Source of the DNA: Verrucomicrobiota bacterium
GTDB lineage: Bacteria; Verrucomicrobiota; Verrucomicrobiia; Limisphaerales; UBA1096
Length of the DNA: 14,696 nt
Assembly: GCA_030747575.1 (NCBI GenBank)
Contig: JASLKI010000206.1
Span: 1 to 14,696 of the forward strand
Direction of reading: 5' to 3'
The number at the start of each line of letters is the position of its first letter. Positions within the stretch are counted from its first letter, which is position 1. The notes under the pieces are model-generated. The model saw only the letters and a list, made by a program, of their open reading frames with translations. It was not told where the DNA came from and searched no databases. The position numbers and the translations under genes are program-made. Below, piece after piece: positions 1-6,408 of this stretch.

Positions 1-1212
1 TGTGGTCGCGGTGACGGTGAACCGCACCGCCATTTCGCCAAGCAGCACGCGGTTTGCGCCTGTGAAGTTGGCCCCGCGCAGTGTCACCCACTTGGTCGGC
101 TCCGAAAGCGGCGGGTCGAACGACTCGATCACCGGCGCGCGCGTTACGATCAGTGCCGCGCCGCTCGTCCCGAAGCCGAACGAGTTGGTGACCTTCACCA
201 AGCCGCTTGTCGCGTTAGCGGGCACGGTGAAGTCAAGTTGCTGCGGCGACGGCGTGCTTTGTCCCGCCGCCCGGGCCGCACCAACGTGCACGGCGGTAAC
301 TTGGCTAAAATTCGCACCGCGCAATGTCATCTTCATCCCGGGCGCGGCGACCGGCGGCGACACGTTTGTGATCACCGGTGCACGGGTGATGGTGAAAAAA
401 CTCCCGGTGACCGCACGGCCAACCGCGGAGACGAGGGTGATTTTTCCGCTGGCGGCGAACGGGACGCTGGCCTTGAGTTGCGTGTCGGCCACGACGCTAA
501 AGCCGGCCTGCACATTGCCGAACCACACGGCGGCGACCGACTTGAAATTGACGCCGCGAATGACGACCGAATCGCCGGGCGCGCCCACCCACGAGTCGAG
601 GCTGTCGATGATCGGCCCCGGGCCGGCGACGATGAACGGCTCGCCGCTTGTGCCGGTTTCGTCGTGCGAAACGGTGATCGCACCGTCGGTGACATTCGGC
701 GGCACGACGGCACGAATCTGCGTCGCCGCTGTGACGATGAAGTTGGCCAAACGAGCGCCGAACTTCACCGCCGTGATGCCGGTGAAGTTTTGCCCCTCAA
801 TGGTCACGATCGTTCCCTGCCAACCTCGCGCAGGACTAAAGCCGGTGATGCGCGGCGCAACGGCGAACGGCATCGGGGCGGTGACTTCGCCGAGCGGCGT
901 GACCAGCGTCGGCTTGACCGTGGTGGCGGCGTTGGGGACGGTGGCGTGAATCTCGAACACACGCGGCTCGCCCTGCCCGTCGATGACGTTAACCGCCTCC
1001 CAGTCGGCCAATGCGTCACCGAACTTTACCGCATTCACCAGTTGCAACTCCTTGCCGGTGAAAACGACGCGCGTGCCCGGTCGCCCGTGGCGCGGCTGCA
1101 TCTCGGTAACCACTGGGCCGGCGCGGAGTCCACCGGGCCAGGCAACAAGCACGACGGCAGCCAACCAAGCGCTTGGCCAAGCGCGGGGGGAAGTTTTGCT
1201 GGCCCGTCGCAC
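1..1212 (-). CDS. Secreted tandem IPT/TIG-domain protein (3' end beyond window)
   Basis: Read on the minus strand from a GTG at 1212, this frame stays open for 404 codons to the window edge, so the C-terminus is missing. Residues 1-31 form a signal peptide: Arg/Lys-rich start, hydrophobic core around AWLAAVVLVAW, and cleavage after LRA. Repeats of about 80 residues follow, beginning near 32, 120, 200, 279 and 360. Each has the IPT/TIG pattern of a P-x-I opening, a G-T-x-V-x-I-x-G-x-N-F strand, then V-x-F-G and a V-P turn (for example ITGFSPARGWQGTIVTIEG). IPT/TIG domains are immunoglobulin-like folds common in surface and adhesion proteins, so an extracellular structural or binding role is inferred. 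GTG was chosen because it gives the complete signal peptide; the first ATG (1101) lies after it. The start sits 6 nt past the sufT stop, so co-transcription is likely. No clear Shine-Dalgarno is visible. Confidence 0.85.
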   Translation of the reverse strand, partial: MRRASKTSPRAWPSAWLAAVVLVAWPGGLRAGPVVTEMQPRHGRPGTRVVFTGKELQLVNAVKFGDALADWEAVNVIDGQGEPRVFEIHATVPNAATTVKPTLVTPLGEVTAPMPFAVAPRITGFSPARGWQGTIVTIEGQNFTGITAVKFGARLANFIVTAATQIRAVVPPNVTDGAITVSHDETGTSGEPFIVAGPGPIIDSLDSWVGAPGDSVVIRGVNFKSVAAVWFGNVQAGFSVVADTQLKASVPFAASGKITLVSAVGRAVTGSFFTITRAPVITNVSPPVAAPGMKMTLRGANFSQVTAVHVGAARAAGQSTPSPQQLDFTVPANATSGLVKVTNSFGFGTSGAALIVTRAPVIESFDPPLSEPTKWVTLRGANFTGANRVLLGEMAVRFTVTATT

Positions 1213-1218
1213 AGTGGA

Positions 1219-1764
1219 TCAGGCGATACCCAAAATCTTTTTGCCCTCCTCGCTGATCATCGACTGGTGCCAGGGAGGATCCCATACGACCTCGACGCTA
1301 GCGTCGTCGATGCTCGGCAAGGAGAGGATACGGTTTTGGGCGTCAGCGGCGATCGCCGGGCCCATGCCGCAGCCGGGGGCGGTGAGGGTCATTTTCATCT
1401 TCACCTGTTTGCCGCAGCCATCGGGCAAGTCATCCATGCAGAGGTCGTACACGAGGCCAAGATCCACGATGTTCACGGGGATCTCCGGGTCGTACACCTG
1501 CTTGAGCGACTCCCAGATTTCCTGCTCGGTGGCCGGCGCCCCAGACTCGCGCGGCTTTGCCTCGTCCGGCACCTCAAACCCAAGGGCGTCGGCGTCGCGG
1601 GCATCAACGCGGAACAGCCCCTGCGGCGAGCGAACGGTGTACGCACCGCCGAGCGACTGGGTGATGTCCACCGGCGTATCGGCACCCATGGTCATCTGCT
1701 GGCCGGAAGGAATCTGGGTAACCTCGCACTCGCGGATGAAGCGGACGGATTGAATCTCCTGCAT
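1219..1764 (-). CDS. sufT: SufT-type Fe-S cluster assembly factor (MIP18/DUF59 family)
   Basis: This 181-residue protein has the long SufT architecture. The N-terminal part (about 1-65) carries the RECEVTQIPSG and DITQSLGGAYTV motifs, and a MIP18/DUF59 domain spans about 82-181. The domain shows DPEIPVNIVDLGLVYDL (92-108) and TAPGCGMGP (129-137), including the conserved Cys132, the residue most likely to bind Fe-S or metal. SufT proteins help mature Fe-S proteins in the cytoplasm, usually with the SUF machinery; no other suf gene is visible here. The ATG at 1764 is the only ATG in this frame after an upstream stop at 1813-1815, and it matches the usual start just before the RECE motif. It lies 51 nt from the stop of the preceding prepilin gene and 6 nt before the TIG-protein start. 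Family assignment is firm; in vivo clients are unknown. Confidence 0.9.
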   Translation of the reverse strand: MQEIQSVRFIRECEVTQIPSGQQMTMGADTPVDITQSLGGAYTVRSPQGLFRVDARDADALGFEVPDEAKPRESGAPATEQEIWESLKQVYDPEIPVNIVDLGLVYDLCMDDLPDGCGKQVKMKMTLTAPGCGMGPAIAADAQNRILSLPSIDDASVEVVWDPPWHQSMISEEGKKILGIA

Positions 1765-1815
1765 CGACCGATGGTCAATGGCAGCGCCGGCAGTGTCGAG
1801 AGCGAAGTTGGCTCA

Positions 1816-2625
1816 CTAGTGGGGGATATTTGCTTTGCGGGGGTCGATGAGAATTCGCTCTTTGACCCAAAGCAAGTCGCGATCACCACCGGGAGTTGGA
1901 GCAAAATTATAACCTCGGTTGGGAGATTTTGTTTTGTTGTGCACCCATTTTTTATTTTCCGAGTGGCCATCTGCAAATCCGAACGTTCCGCCACCATTGT
2001 GCCAATAAGACGCAGAGTTCTGCCAATGGTTTGCTGCATACACTGGAATTGCAAAAAAGGAATCATCAATTGTGTTTTCGTGCTCATCTAAAAACACAAA
2101 TGACTGTGATGGTGGCGGGCTCATGATGTCGGACATTTTCACACGCGGCGGATACTGTGACCCTTGCACCCAGGATATCTCGGCGAACACACCACCCATG
2201 TGACCACTCATCGAATAACTACGCACCGGATAGTAGGTACTATTGCCCTGCCCCAACTTCGGCTGGGACGGGCATTTGTATATTCCTAAGGAATCATTAT
2301 ACTTAAACAACTTTCCTTGTTCAAGGTGCCTCGTATCCTGAGCATGAGCTTTATTTCGCATGTTATAGGCGGGATCAATCCAGGAGCTCTTGTTCCCGCC
2401 TCTTATGGAATTACTCACCAAATAATCATCATTGTCACCGGCATACATTACCCAACATAAGGTTAATTGCTTGGTGTTGTTCAGGCAGTAGGCACCCTGC
2501 GCCTTGGCCTTGGCTTTGGCCAGCGCCGGCAGAAGCATGGATGCTAGGATGGCGATGATCGCGATAACCACCAATAACTCGATCAACGTGAAGGCGTATC
2601 GCCTTGTTTTATTAGTAGTGTTCAA
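1816..2625 (-). CDS. Type II secretion/pilin-like prepilin with H-X9-DG motif
   Basis: This is a prepilin of about 269 residues. A short basic leader (MNTTNKTRRYA if read from TTG) precedes the prepilin peptidase site and the hydrophobic helix FTLIELLVVIAIIAILASM. The C-terminal half contains HNGGGTFGFADG, an exact H-X9-DG motif, the signature of the large verrucomicrobial/planctomycetal pseudopilin-like family. Such proteins are processed and N-methylated by a PilD-type peptidase and sit in the inner membrane or a pseudopilus; the role of this one is unknown. The frame could open at TTG 2676 with a 28-residue leader, but TTG 2625 gives an 11-residue leader exactly matching the paralogue at 3118-3966, so I prefer it. 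No ATG is available near the N-terminus. The helix-coding DNA shares a 47-bp exact match with that paralogue. Confidence 0.85.
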   Translation of the reverse strand: MNTTNKTRRYAFTLIELLVVIAIIAILASMLLPALAKAKAKAQGAYCLNNTKQLTLCWVMYAGDNDDYLVSNSIRGGNKSSWIDPAYNMRNKAHAQDTRHLEQGKLFKYNDSLGIYKCPSQPKLGQGNSTYYPVRSYSMSGHMGGVFAEISWVQGSQYPPRVKMSDIMSPPPSQSFVFLDEHENTIDDSFFAIPVYAANHWQNSASYWHNGGGTFGFADGHSENKKWVHNKTKSPNRGYNFAPTPGGDRDLLWVKERILIDPRKANIPH

Positions 2626-2694
2626 CGGTTTTGTATGGTCGTTTCTTGTTAAAATTACGGTAGCGGAGCATGCCAACGGGTTTCAAATTACACT

Positions 2695-2723
2695 TTCAAA
2701 ATAATCCACCATACTATTTTGAA
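2695..2723. repeat. AT-rich inverted repeat upstream of the prepilin gene
   Basis: Perfect 9-bp arms, TTCAAAATA (2695-2703) and TATTTTGAA (2715-2723), flank an 11-nt spacer. It lies between the zinc-ribbon gene ending at 2760 and the prepilin starting at 2625, both on minus. It could be an operator for the prepilin, or a weak terminator of the upstream pair without a convincing U-tract. The symmetry is seen directly; the role is a guess. Confidence 0.4.
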
Positions 2724-2759
2724 CATGAATCAAATCGGCCATGCGCTTGACCAAGCGAT

Positions 2760-3110
2760 TCAGGGAAGTGGCTTTTTGCACTTGGGACAAACCGGCCTGC
2801 CATCGGCCAATTGCCCGGCCTGCAAGTAAAAACAGCCGTTCACCGGGCACTTCAGGCCGTCCACCAGTCGGCCATTATTGCACTTGGGGCAAACCATCGG
2901 CTGGCCCTCTTGGTTTGGGTTGTCATCGTAAAACCGGCCTCGGATCTCGGGATCGATCACCTGCATCTCGCCGCAGGCGCTGCATTTCGCCCAAGTGCCA
3001 CCGTCGGGAAAATCGGCGCTAGTGCCCGACGAGAACACAAAACTGACGATGAAGCCGGCACAAAGAATGATAGCTGCAATGGAAAGTCCCAGCTTGGCCT
3101 TGTCGTTCAT
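2760..3110 (-). CDS. Membrane-anchored multi-CxxC zinc-ribbon protein
   Basis: This is a 116-residue protein I do not recognise by name. The ATG at 3110 (MNDKAKLGLS) puts a single transmembrane helix at about 7-27 (LSIAAIILCAGFIVSFVF), giving an N-in, C-out anchor or an uncleaved signal. The rest is cysteine-rich: C43/C46 (KCSACGE), C74/C77 (VCPKCNNG), C88/C93 (KCPVNGC) and C108/C111 (VCPKCKKP), enough for two zinc ribbons. The frame extends upstream to 3215, but that part overlaps the prepilin and reads as low-complexity sequence, so I start at 3110. The start is 7 nt past the stop of the prepilin at 3118-3966, so the two are probably co-transcribed. A role beside the pseudopilin is suggested only by this arrangement. 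Confidence 0.75.
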   Translation of the reverse strand: MNDKAKLGLSIAAIILCAGFIVSFVFSSGTSADFPDGGTWAKCSACGEMQVIDPEIRGRFYDDNPNQEGQPMVCPKCNNGRLVDGLKCPVNGCFYLQAGQLADGRPVCPKCKKPLP

Positions 3111-3117
3111 CTGCTGT

Positions 3118-3966
3118 TTACCACCATTCCCGGTGCGGCTGGTTGTCGTTGTTCCAGCGCCGGAGCATGTTTGCGGCGTCTGGCTTAAATGCGCCGCTGG
3201 TCTTGCGCCCCACAAGATCCATCATCTTGTGATACTCGGCATGTCCATCGGCCAGCAGAATGTTGGAGCCAAGGGTGTGCCGTTTGCTGGGCCATTCCTT
3301 GGCAGGACTGTTAAAGTTGCCACCGTCACAGGGATCCACCGCGCAATCCCATACCCCATCCGCCTGGGTATCGGAGATGCAGACCATGTCCGAAGGCATG
3401 CGTACCGTGCTCTCGGGAATCAAATCCTTCTCACTCTTAACATCCCCACCGAGACCCAGTGTGCGGTCGTTCACCTTTACAAATTCACGCACCCCCCAGT
3501 CGTTGTAGCCGTACGTGAAGAAGGCTCCGCCACCGGGGTGAAGGTTGAACGGAAACGTGGGGTCTTTCTTTGTACGATCCATACCCTTGTAATCCTTCCA
3601 CTTGAAGCGATCCACTCCTTTGCCCTTTTTTGCCGGACAAAAAAACAGATCCGTGCTTTCAGCGTAGCCATAAAGCCGCCCTGTCCAGGCGATGGCGTTG
3701 TTGACCGGTTTACCGGTGTACTTGGATAGGCCTAGACCGGACCGGACATCCCAGTGTCCGGGATAAGAGGCAGTGGCGGAGACATACATCTGCAAGGCGA
3801 TGCCCATCTGCTTTTCGTTGTTCATGCAGAAGATCTGCTGCGCCTTGGCCTTAGCCTGCGCCAGCGCCGGCAGGAGCATCGCCGCCAGGATGGCGATGAT
3901 CGCGATAACCACCAATAACTCGATCAACGTGAATCCGGTTCGCCTGGCCTGGGTTTGATTGTTCAT
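3118..3966 (-). CDS. Prepilin with H-X9-DG motif, paralogue of the 1816-2625 product
   Basis: This prepilin has about 282 residues. The ATG at 3966 gives the leader MNNQTQARRTG followed by FTLIELLVVIAIIAILAAM, so cleavage by a prepilin peptidase is expected after Gly11. The frame also opens further upstream (to 4023), but that would give an untypical 30-residue leader. The C-terminal part has HTLGSNILLADG, an H-X9-DG motif followed by HAEYHKMMD. The middle is unrelated to its paralogue beyond the family pattern and contains aromatic and Gly-rich stretches. The product should be an inner-membrane-anchored pseudopilin-like protein. It precedes the CxxC zinc-ribbon gene by 7 nt and is divergent from the plus-strand gene at 4116. 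Family certain, specific function unknown. Confidence 0.88.
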   Translation of the reverse strand: MNNQTQARRTGFTLIELLVVIAIIAILAAMLLPALAQAKAKAQQIFCMNNEKQMGIALQMYVSATASYPGHWDVRSGLGLSKYTGKPVNNAIAWTGRLYGYAESTDLFFCPAKKGKGVDRFKWKDYKGMDRTKKDPTFPFNLHPGGGAFFTYGYNDWGVREFVKVNDRTLGLGGDVKSEKDLIPESTVRMPSDMVCISDTQADGVWDCAVDPCDGGNFNSPAKEWPSKRHTLGSNILLADGHAEYHKMMDLVGRKTSGAFKPDAANMLRRWNNDNQPHREWW

Positions 3967-4115
3967 TGGATAAATACTTTTCACCAACAATATGAGATGA
4001 AGCGAAAGTCTGCCATTCACCACTTAATAAGCAATCCTAAAAGAGCTGTTTTTGGGCTGGTCAAGCTTGAGCGAAGGGCGCAGCATCCGGCTCTCCAGCA
4101 GCAAAATCTAGCACT
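3967..4115. other. Divergent intergenic region
   Basis: This 149-bp spacer must hold promoters for the minus-strand prepilin (start 3966) and the plus-strand zinc-ribbon gene (start 4116). A 10-bp perfect palindrome, TCAAGCTTGA, lies at 4061-4070. On minus, TTGACC (4066-4061) resembles a -35 box, but no good -10 partner follows. Nothing else stands out. Confidence 0.3.
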
Positions 4116-4592
4116 ATGGCAGACCTAAACTTCAACTGTCCGCAATGCGGCCAAAATCTGACCACAGACGAAAGTCTCTCCGGCTCTGATATCGAATGCC
4201 CCTCCTGCAGCAAACCGATCGAAATCCCCTCGGCCGGCGATGAAAACGTGGATCGAATCGAGGCAGAACCCGCCCCTCCCGTAACCGCGGAGTCGGAACC
4301 CAAAAAACTGGCCGTCGCGGTTCACGAGGGCGGCGAGGAGTTGCTGAAAAAAAGCAGCTCACACAAGGAGAAGGAGATTAGCGGCGACGGAAAAATTTGC
4401 GTCAAGACCATCAAGCGGGGCGACTGCATCGAGCTGGGGCAGGACAAGTTCGATGAGGAGGTCAACAATTTCATCGGGAAGTTTTCCCGCGAGCAGATCA
4501 TCAGCGTTCACTCCCTGAACTACTCGCACTTCGACCCCACGACCCAAAAGTACCTTCCCGATTACGCCGCATTGATTGTGTACGAGCGGTAG
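4116..4592 (+). CDS. Zinc-ribbon protein with C-terminal Cse60-like domain
   Basis: This 158-residue protein appears cytoplasmic, with no signal peptide or TM helix. The N-terminus is a zinc ribbon with C8/C11 (CPQC) and C28/C31 (CPSC), in the pattern NFNCPQCGQNL...IECPSCSKPIEIP seen in many verrucomicrobial proteins. An acidic, Pro/Glu/Lys-rich linker (about 40-92) follows. The last 65 residues carry a FDEEVNNFIGKF helix, an ISVHSLNYSHFD strand and the ending YAALIVYER. That order resembles the small Bacillus protein Cse60 and similar alpha/beta units; this is a visual comparison, not a search result. It is the only plus-strand gene among the minus-strand genes of the left 12 kb and has its own upstream region. 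The ATG at 4116 lies right before the zinc ribbon, so the start is secure. No clear Shine-Dalgarno. Confidence 0.78.
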   Translation: MADLNFNCPQCGQNLTTDESLSGSDIECPSCSKPIEIPSAGDENVDRIEAEPAPPVTAESEPKKLAVAVHEGGEELLKKSSSHKEKEISGDGKICVKTIKRGDCIELGQDKFDEEVNNFIGKFSREQIISVHSLNYSHFDPTTQKYLPDYAALIVYER

Positions 4593-4597
4593 AGAAA

Positions 4598-4625
4598 AGT
4601 TTTCAGTTTCAAGTTTTCAGTTTCA
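4598..4625. repeat. 14-bp tandem repeat, two copies
   Basis: AGTTTTCAGTTTCA occurs at 4598-4611 and again at 4612-4625, immediately after the stop codon of the 4116-4592 gene. The unit resembles the short (A)GTTTCA-type intergenic repeats I recall from verrucomicrobial genomes. Only two copies are present, so it is not a CRISPR. Confidence 0.6.
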
Positions 4626-4630
4626 ACCGA

Positions 4631-4693
4631 GGACATAGATTTTCTCATATTTTTAACTTTGACTATTTGTGAAAACCCGTGAAATCCGTGTCT
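4631..4693. repeat. Dispersed imperfect inverted repeat (CCGTGAAATCCGTGTC type), copy 1
   Basis: The arms GGACATAGATTT (4631-4642) and AAATCCGTGTCT (4682-4693) pair with three mismatches around an AT-rich middle. It fills the gap between two convergent genes (ends 4592 plus and 4698 minus), so it might act as a bidirectional terminator. A second, better paired copy lies at 8656-8720. Confidence 0.5.
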
Positions 4694-4697
4694 CTTT

Positions 4698-4922
4698 TCA
4701 GAAGACGAACGGCGAGTTGAACAGGCCGCACTCGGGGCACCGGGAACGATCCACGTCGTGGTCGTCGGTGTAAACGTAGGCGCACCCGTCACAGCGAAAT
4801 ACCCGGTCCTCGGTCGGCTCCGGCTCGAAGCGTTTGCGACGGTATTCGTAAAGCGCCACCATCACGCCCAACACGCCGGTCACAACCGCGAAGCAGAGAA
4901 AGATGATTTGGCCGGGAAACAT
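4698..4922 (-). CDS. Small membrane zinc-ribbon protein, last gene of the exbBD operon
   Basis: This 74-residue protein has one transmembrane helix at about 5-25 (QIIFLCFAVVTGVLGVMVAL), a basic YRRKR stop-transfer segment, then a rubredoxin-like zinc ribbon with C44/C47 (RCDGCAYV) and C62/C65 (RCPECGLF). The basic segment after the helix suggests the ribbon is cytoplasmic by the positive-inside rule. The ATG at 4922 shares its A with the TGA of the tonB-like gene (TGATG), which points to translational coupling. The frame is open up to 5000, but that part overlaps the neighbour and is not needed. I do not recognise a named family. Its coupling to exbB, exbD and the tonB-like gene suggests an accessory or redox/metal-sensing partner of that complex; this is inference. 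Confidence 0.75.
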   Translation of the reverse strand: MFPGQIIFLCFAVVTGVLGVMVALYEYRRKRFEPEPTEDRVFRCDGCAYVYTDDHDVDRSRCPECGLFNSPFVF

Positions 4923-5749
4923 CAGGCCGGCGGCGGGGTTGGAGCGGCGGACGGCTTGGGCGGCGCTATCGTCCGCCAATGGAACAACGCCTCGCCCCAC
5001 TCAAGCACTCCCGGCCGGTCGGGGCGATCGAACCGAGTGCGCTTGGACGGCTCGAACCGGATGCCCCGGAGCAGCTCCAGCGCGCGGCGGCCGGCGGCGG
5101 CCTGAAATGCGTCGCCCTTGGCCAAGCGATCCTCGACCGTGGCCGACACCACATAGCCATCCGTGTTCACGCCGATCCGGACACGGGTTCGCCGCAGCGC
5201 CTCGTCGTGCGGCATGGCCGGGACGGACACCGAGCGCACCACCGGCCGCTTGGCCAAGCTTCCCCGGAGTTCCAGCTCGGAGGTGGCGCGGACAGCCAAG
5301 CGGGGCGGCTCGACCGCCATCGACCGGGCCGGGCGCTTGGCCGGGAGATCCGTCACGAAAGCGAGGTGATCCGGCAACGCCTCCCGGAAGGCGGCCCCAA
5401 GCGGGGCGGGTTGGTTCTCGAGCAAGCGCGGTGTCTCATTCCAATCGATGAGCTGATGTTCCACCTCGGAGAACCGGCGCCAAGCCGTTCCGGAGAACCC
5501 GCGCCGGTTCGGGCGGGAGAACAGGGTCGGGTCGCTGAACGCCGCCCCCGGACCGCTATCGGGTGTCAGTACGATCTCCGGCATCAGCCGGAGCGGCACG
5601 CTTTTAGGTTGCGCGCGCACCGCGAACGGGACGCGTCCCAGCCAGAAAAGAACACCCAACTGCGCCGCGAAAACGATCAGCACTCCGATGCCAATGGCCT
5701 GGTTGGACCAGCCCTCCACCGGCTCGATGGTTGACGGCTCGTCGCTCAC
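4922..5749 (-). CDS. TonB-like energy transducer, divergent
   Basis: This 275-residue protein has a short cytoplasmic tail, one TM helix at about 17-38 (AIGIGVLIVFAAQLGVLFWL), a long periplasmic region and a C-terminal domain at about 187-258 that follows the TonB-C pattern: TRVRIGVNTDGYVVSATV, then AAAGRRALELLRGIRFEP. The tail ends in a Pro/Ala-rich stretch. TonB proteins normally carry the ExbB/ExbD force to outer-membrane receptors. The position directly after exbD supports this, but the TM helix lacks the His of the classical S-H-L-S face and the linker is not the usual Pro/Lys repeat. The start is GTG at 5749, overlapping the exbD stop as GTGA. Its stop overlaps the next ATG. Two TTGGCCAA palindromes (5118, 5250) lie in the gene, both encoding Leu-Ala-Lys. 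No outer-membrane receptor gene is visible nearby. Confidence 0.75.
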   Translation of the reverse strand: MSDEPSTIEPVEGWSNQAIGIGVLIVFAAQLGVLFWLGRVPFAVRAQPKSVPLRLMPEIVLTPDSGPGAAFSDPTLFSRPNRRGFSGTAWRRFSEVEHQLIDWNETPRLLENQPAPLGAAFREALPDHLAFVTDLPAKRPARSMAVEPPRLAVRATSELELRGSLAKRPVVRSVSVPAMPHDEALRRTRVRIGVNTDGYVVSATVEDRLAKGDAFQAAAGRRALELLRGIRFEPSKRTRFDRPDRPGVLEWGEALFHWRTIAPPKPSAAPTPPPA

Positions 5750-6408
5750 GGCTCCATGCGGGGTTGCGGCTCAAATGGCTGGGAAAAGTCGGGTGGCCGC
5801 GAGGCCAACAGCACATGGCCAACACCAATCTCCCCGGCCATCGTGCACAAATCAATGATCACCTCATGGCGCACCGCCTTGTCCGCCTGGATCAAAAGCG
5901 ATACCTCACCCGGCTGCAGGCCGCCCTGCTCGATGGCTTGGATGATTTTGGGATGTAGCAACTCGGTTGAGGGCAGTTCCAGTTCCACCTGCTGCCCCGA
6001 CTTGAGCTGGTCGTCCAGACGGGCCAGGCGGTCGTTCACGAGCACCCGGCCCTGCTCCACCGCGCGCAGCACGCTGTTACTGTCCAAGTCCGGGTAGCGG
6101 TTGACCAACAGCTCGGACAGGGGGAGGCTCTCCTCCTCCTCACTCACCTTGCGAGAGAAGACCTGGTCCCGCAGCGTATCTCCGCGAAAGTAGAGAATCC
6201 CGTTCGCGTCGACGGCCACCGCCAGCGACGGGTCACCCACGCCGGAGCGCTGGGAGGAAACGGGAAGATCAACGTTTACCTCGATGCCCGGCTTGAAAAC
6301 CATGGAGGTGTTAAACAGCAAAAGTGGCAGCATCAGGAACAGCACACCAACGAACGGCGCAAAGTCCAGTTGCCCGTGAAAAGGCCGGATGTTCCCCCGA
6401 TGATTCAT
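5746..6408 (-). CDS. exbD: ExbD/TolR-family protein with S4-like insertion
   Basis: This is a 220-residue protein, against about 140 for typical ExbD. The N-terminal TM helix (about 16-36, FAPFVGVLFLMLPLLLF) is followed by the family strand KPGIEVNVDLP (39-49). The periplasmic fold starts normally (LAVAVDANGILYFRGDTL, 62-79) and ends normally (VSLLIQADKAVRHEVIIDL to GVGHVLLASRP, 169-205). Between them, residues about 90-152 form an extra block: LPLSELLVNRYPDL, SVLRAVEQGRVLVNDRL, then LKSGQQVELELP. This matches the S4-domain pattern (helix, x-x-G-x-V-x-V-N, then G-x-x-V/I-x-L). The TM aspartate of the T-P-F-I-D-V motif is Gly21 here (APFVGV); the nearest acidic residue is D15. ATG 6408 overlaps the exbB stop (ATGA). 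Family call is firm; proton coupling is doubtful. Confidence 0.85.
   Translation of the reverse strand: MNHRGNIRPFHGQLDFAPFVGVLFLMLPLLLFNTSMVFKPGIEVNVDLPVSSQRSGVGDPSLAVAVDANGILYFRGDTLRDQVFSRKVSEEEESLPLSELLVNRYPDLDSNSVLRAVEQGRVLVNDRLARLDDQLKSGQQVELELPSTELLHPKIIQAIEQGGLQPGEVSLLIQADKAVRHEVIIDLCTMAGEIGVGHVLLASRPPDFSQPFEPQPRMEP

Noticed and set aside
2..949. Long plus-strand open frame of 315 codons
   Set aside because: It is antisense to the TIG-domain gene. The minus strand gives a signal peptide and regular IPT/TIG repeats, while the plus frame gives no recognisable domain.
238..2091. 617-codon plus-strand open frame, the second longest in the window
   Set aside because: It runs antisense across the TIG gene, sufT and part of the prepilin. 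Its translation is Arg/His/Gly-rich as expected for the shadow of high-GC genes.
3967..4023. Upstream extension of the second prepilin to a longer leader
   Set aside because: The ATG at 3966 gives a normal short prepilin leader; the extension would add a hydrophobic LHLILLV stretch before it.
4598..4625. Possible CRISPR repeat
   Set aside because: Only two directly abutting 14-bp copies without spacers, and no cas gene in the window.
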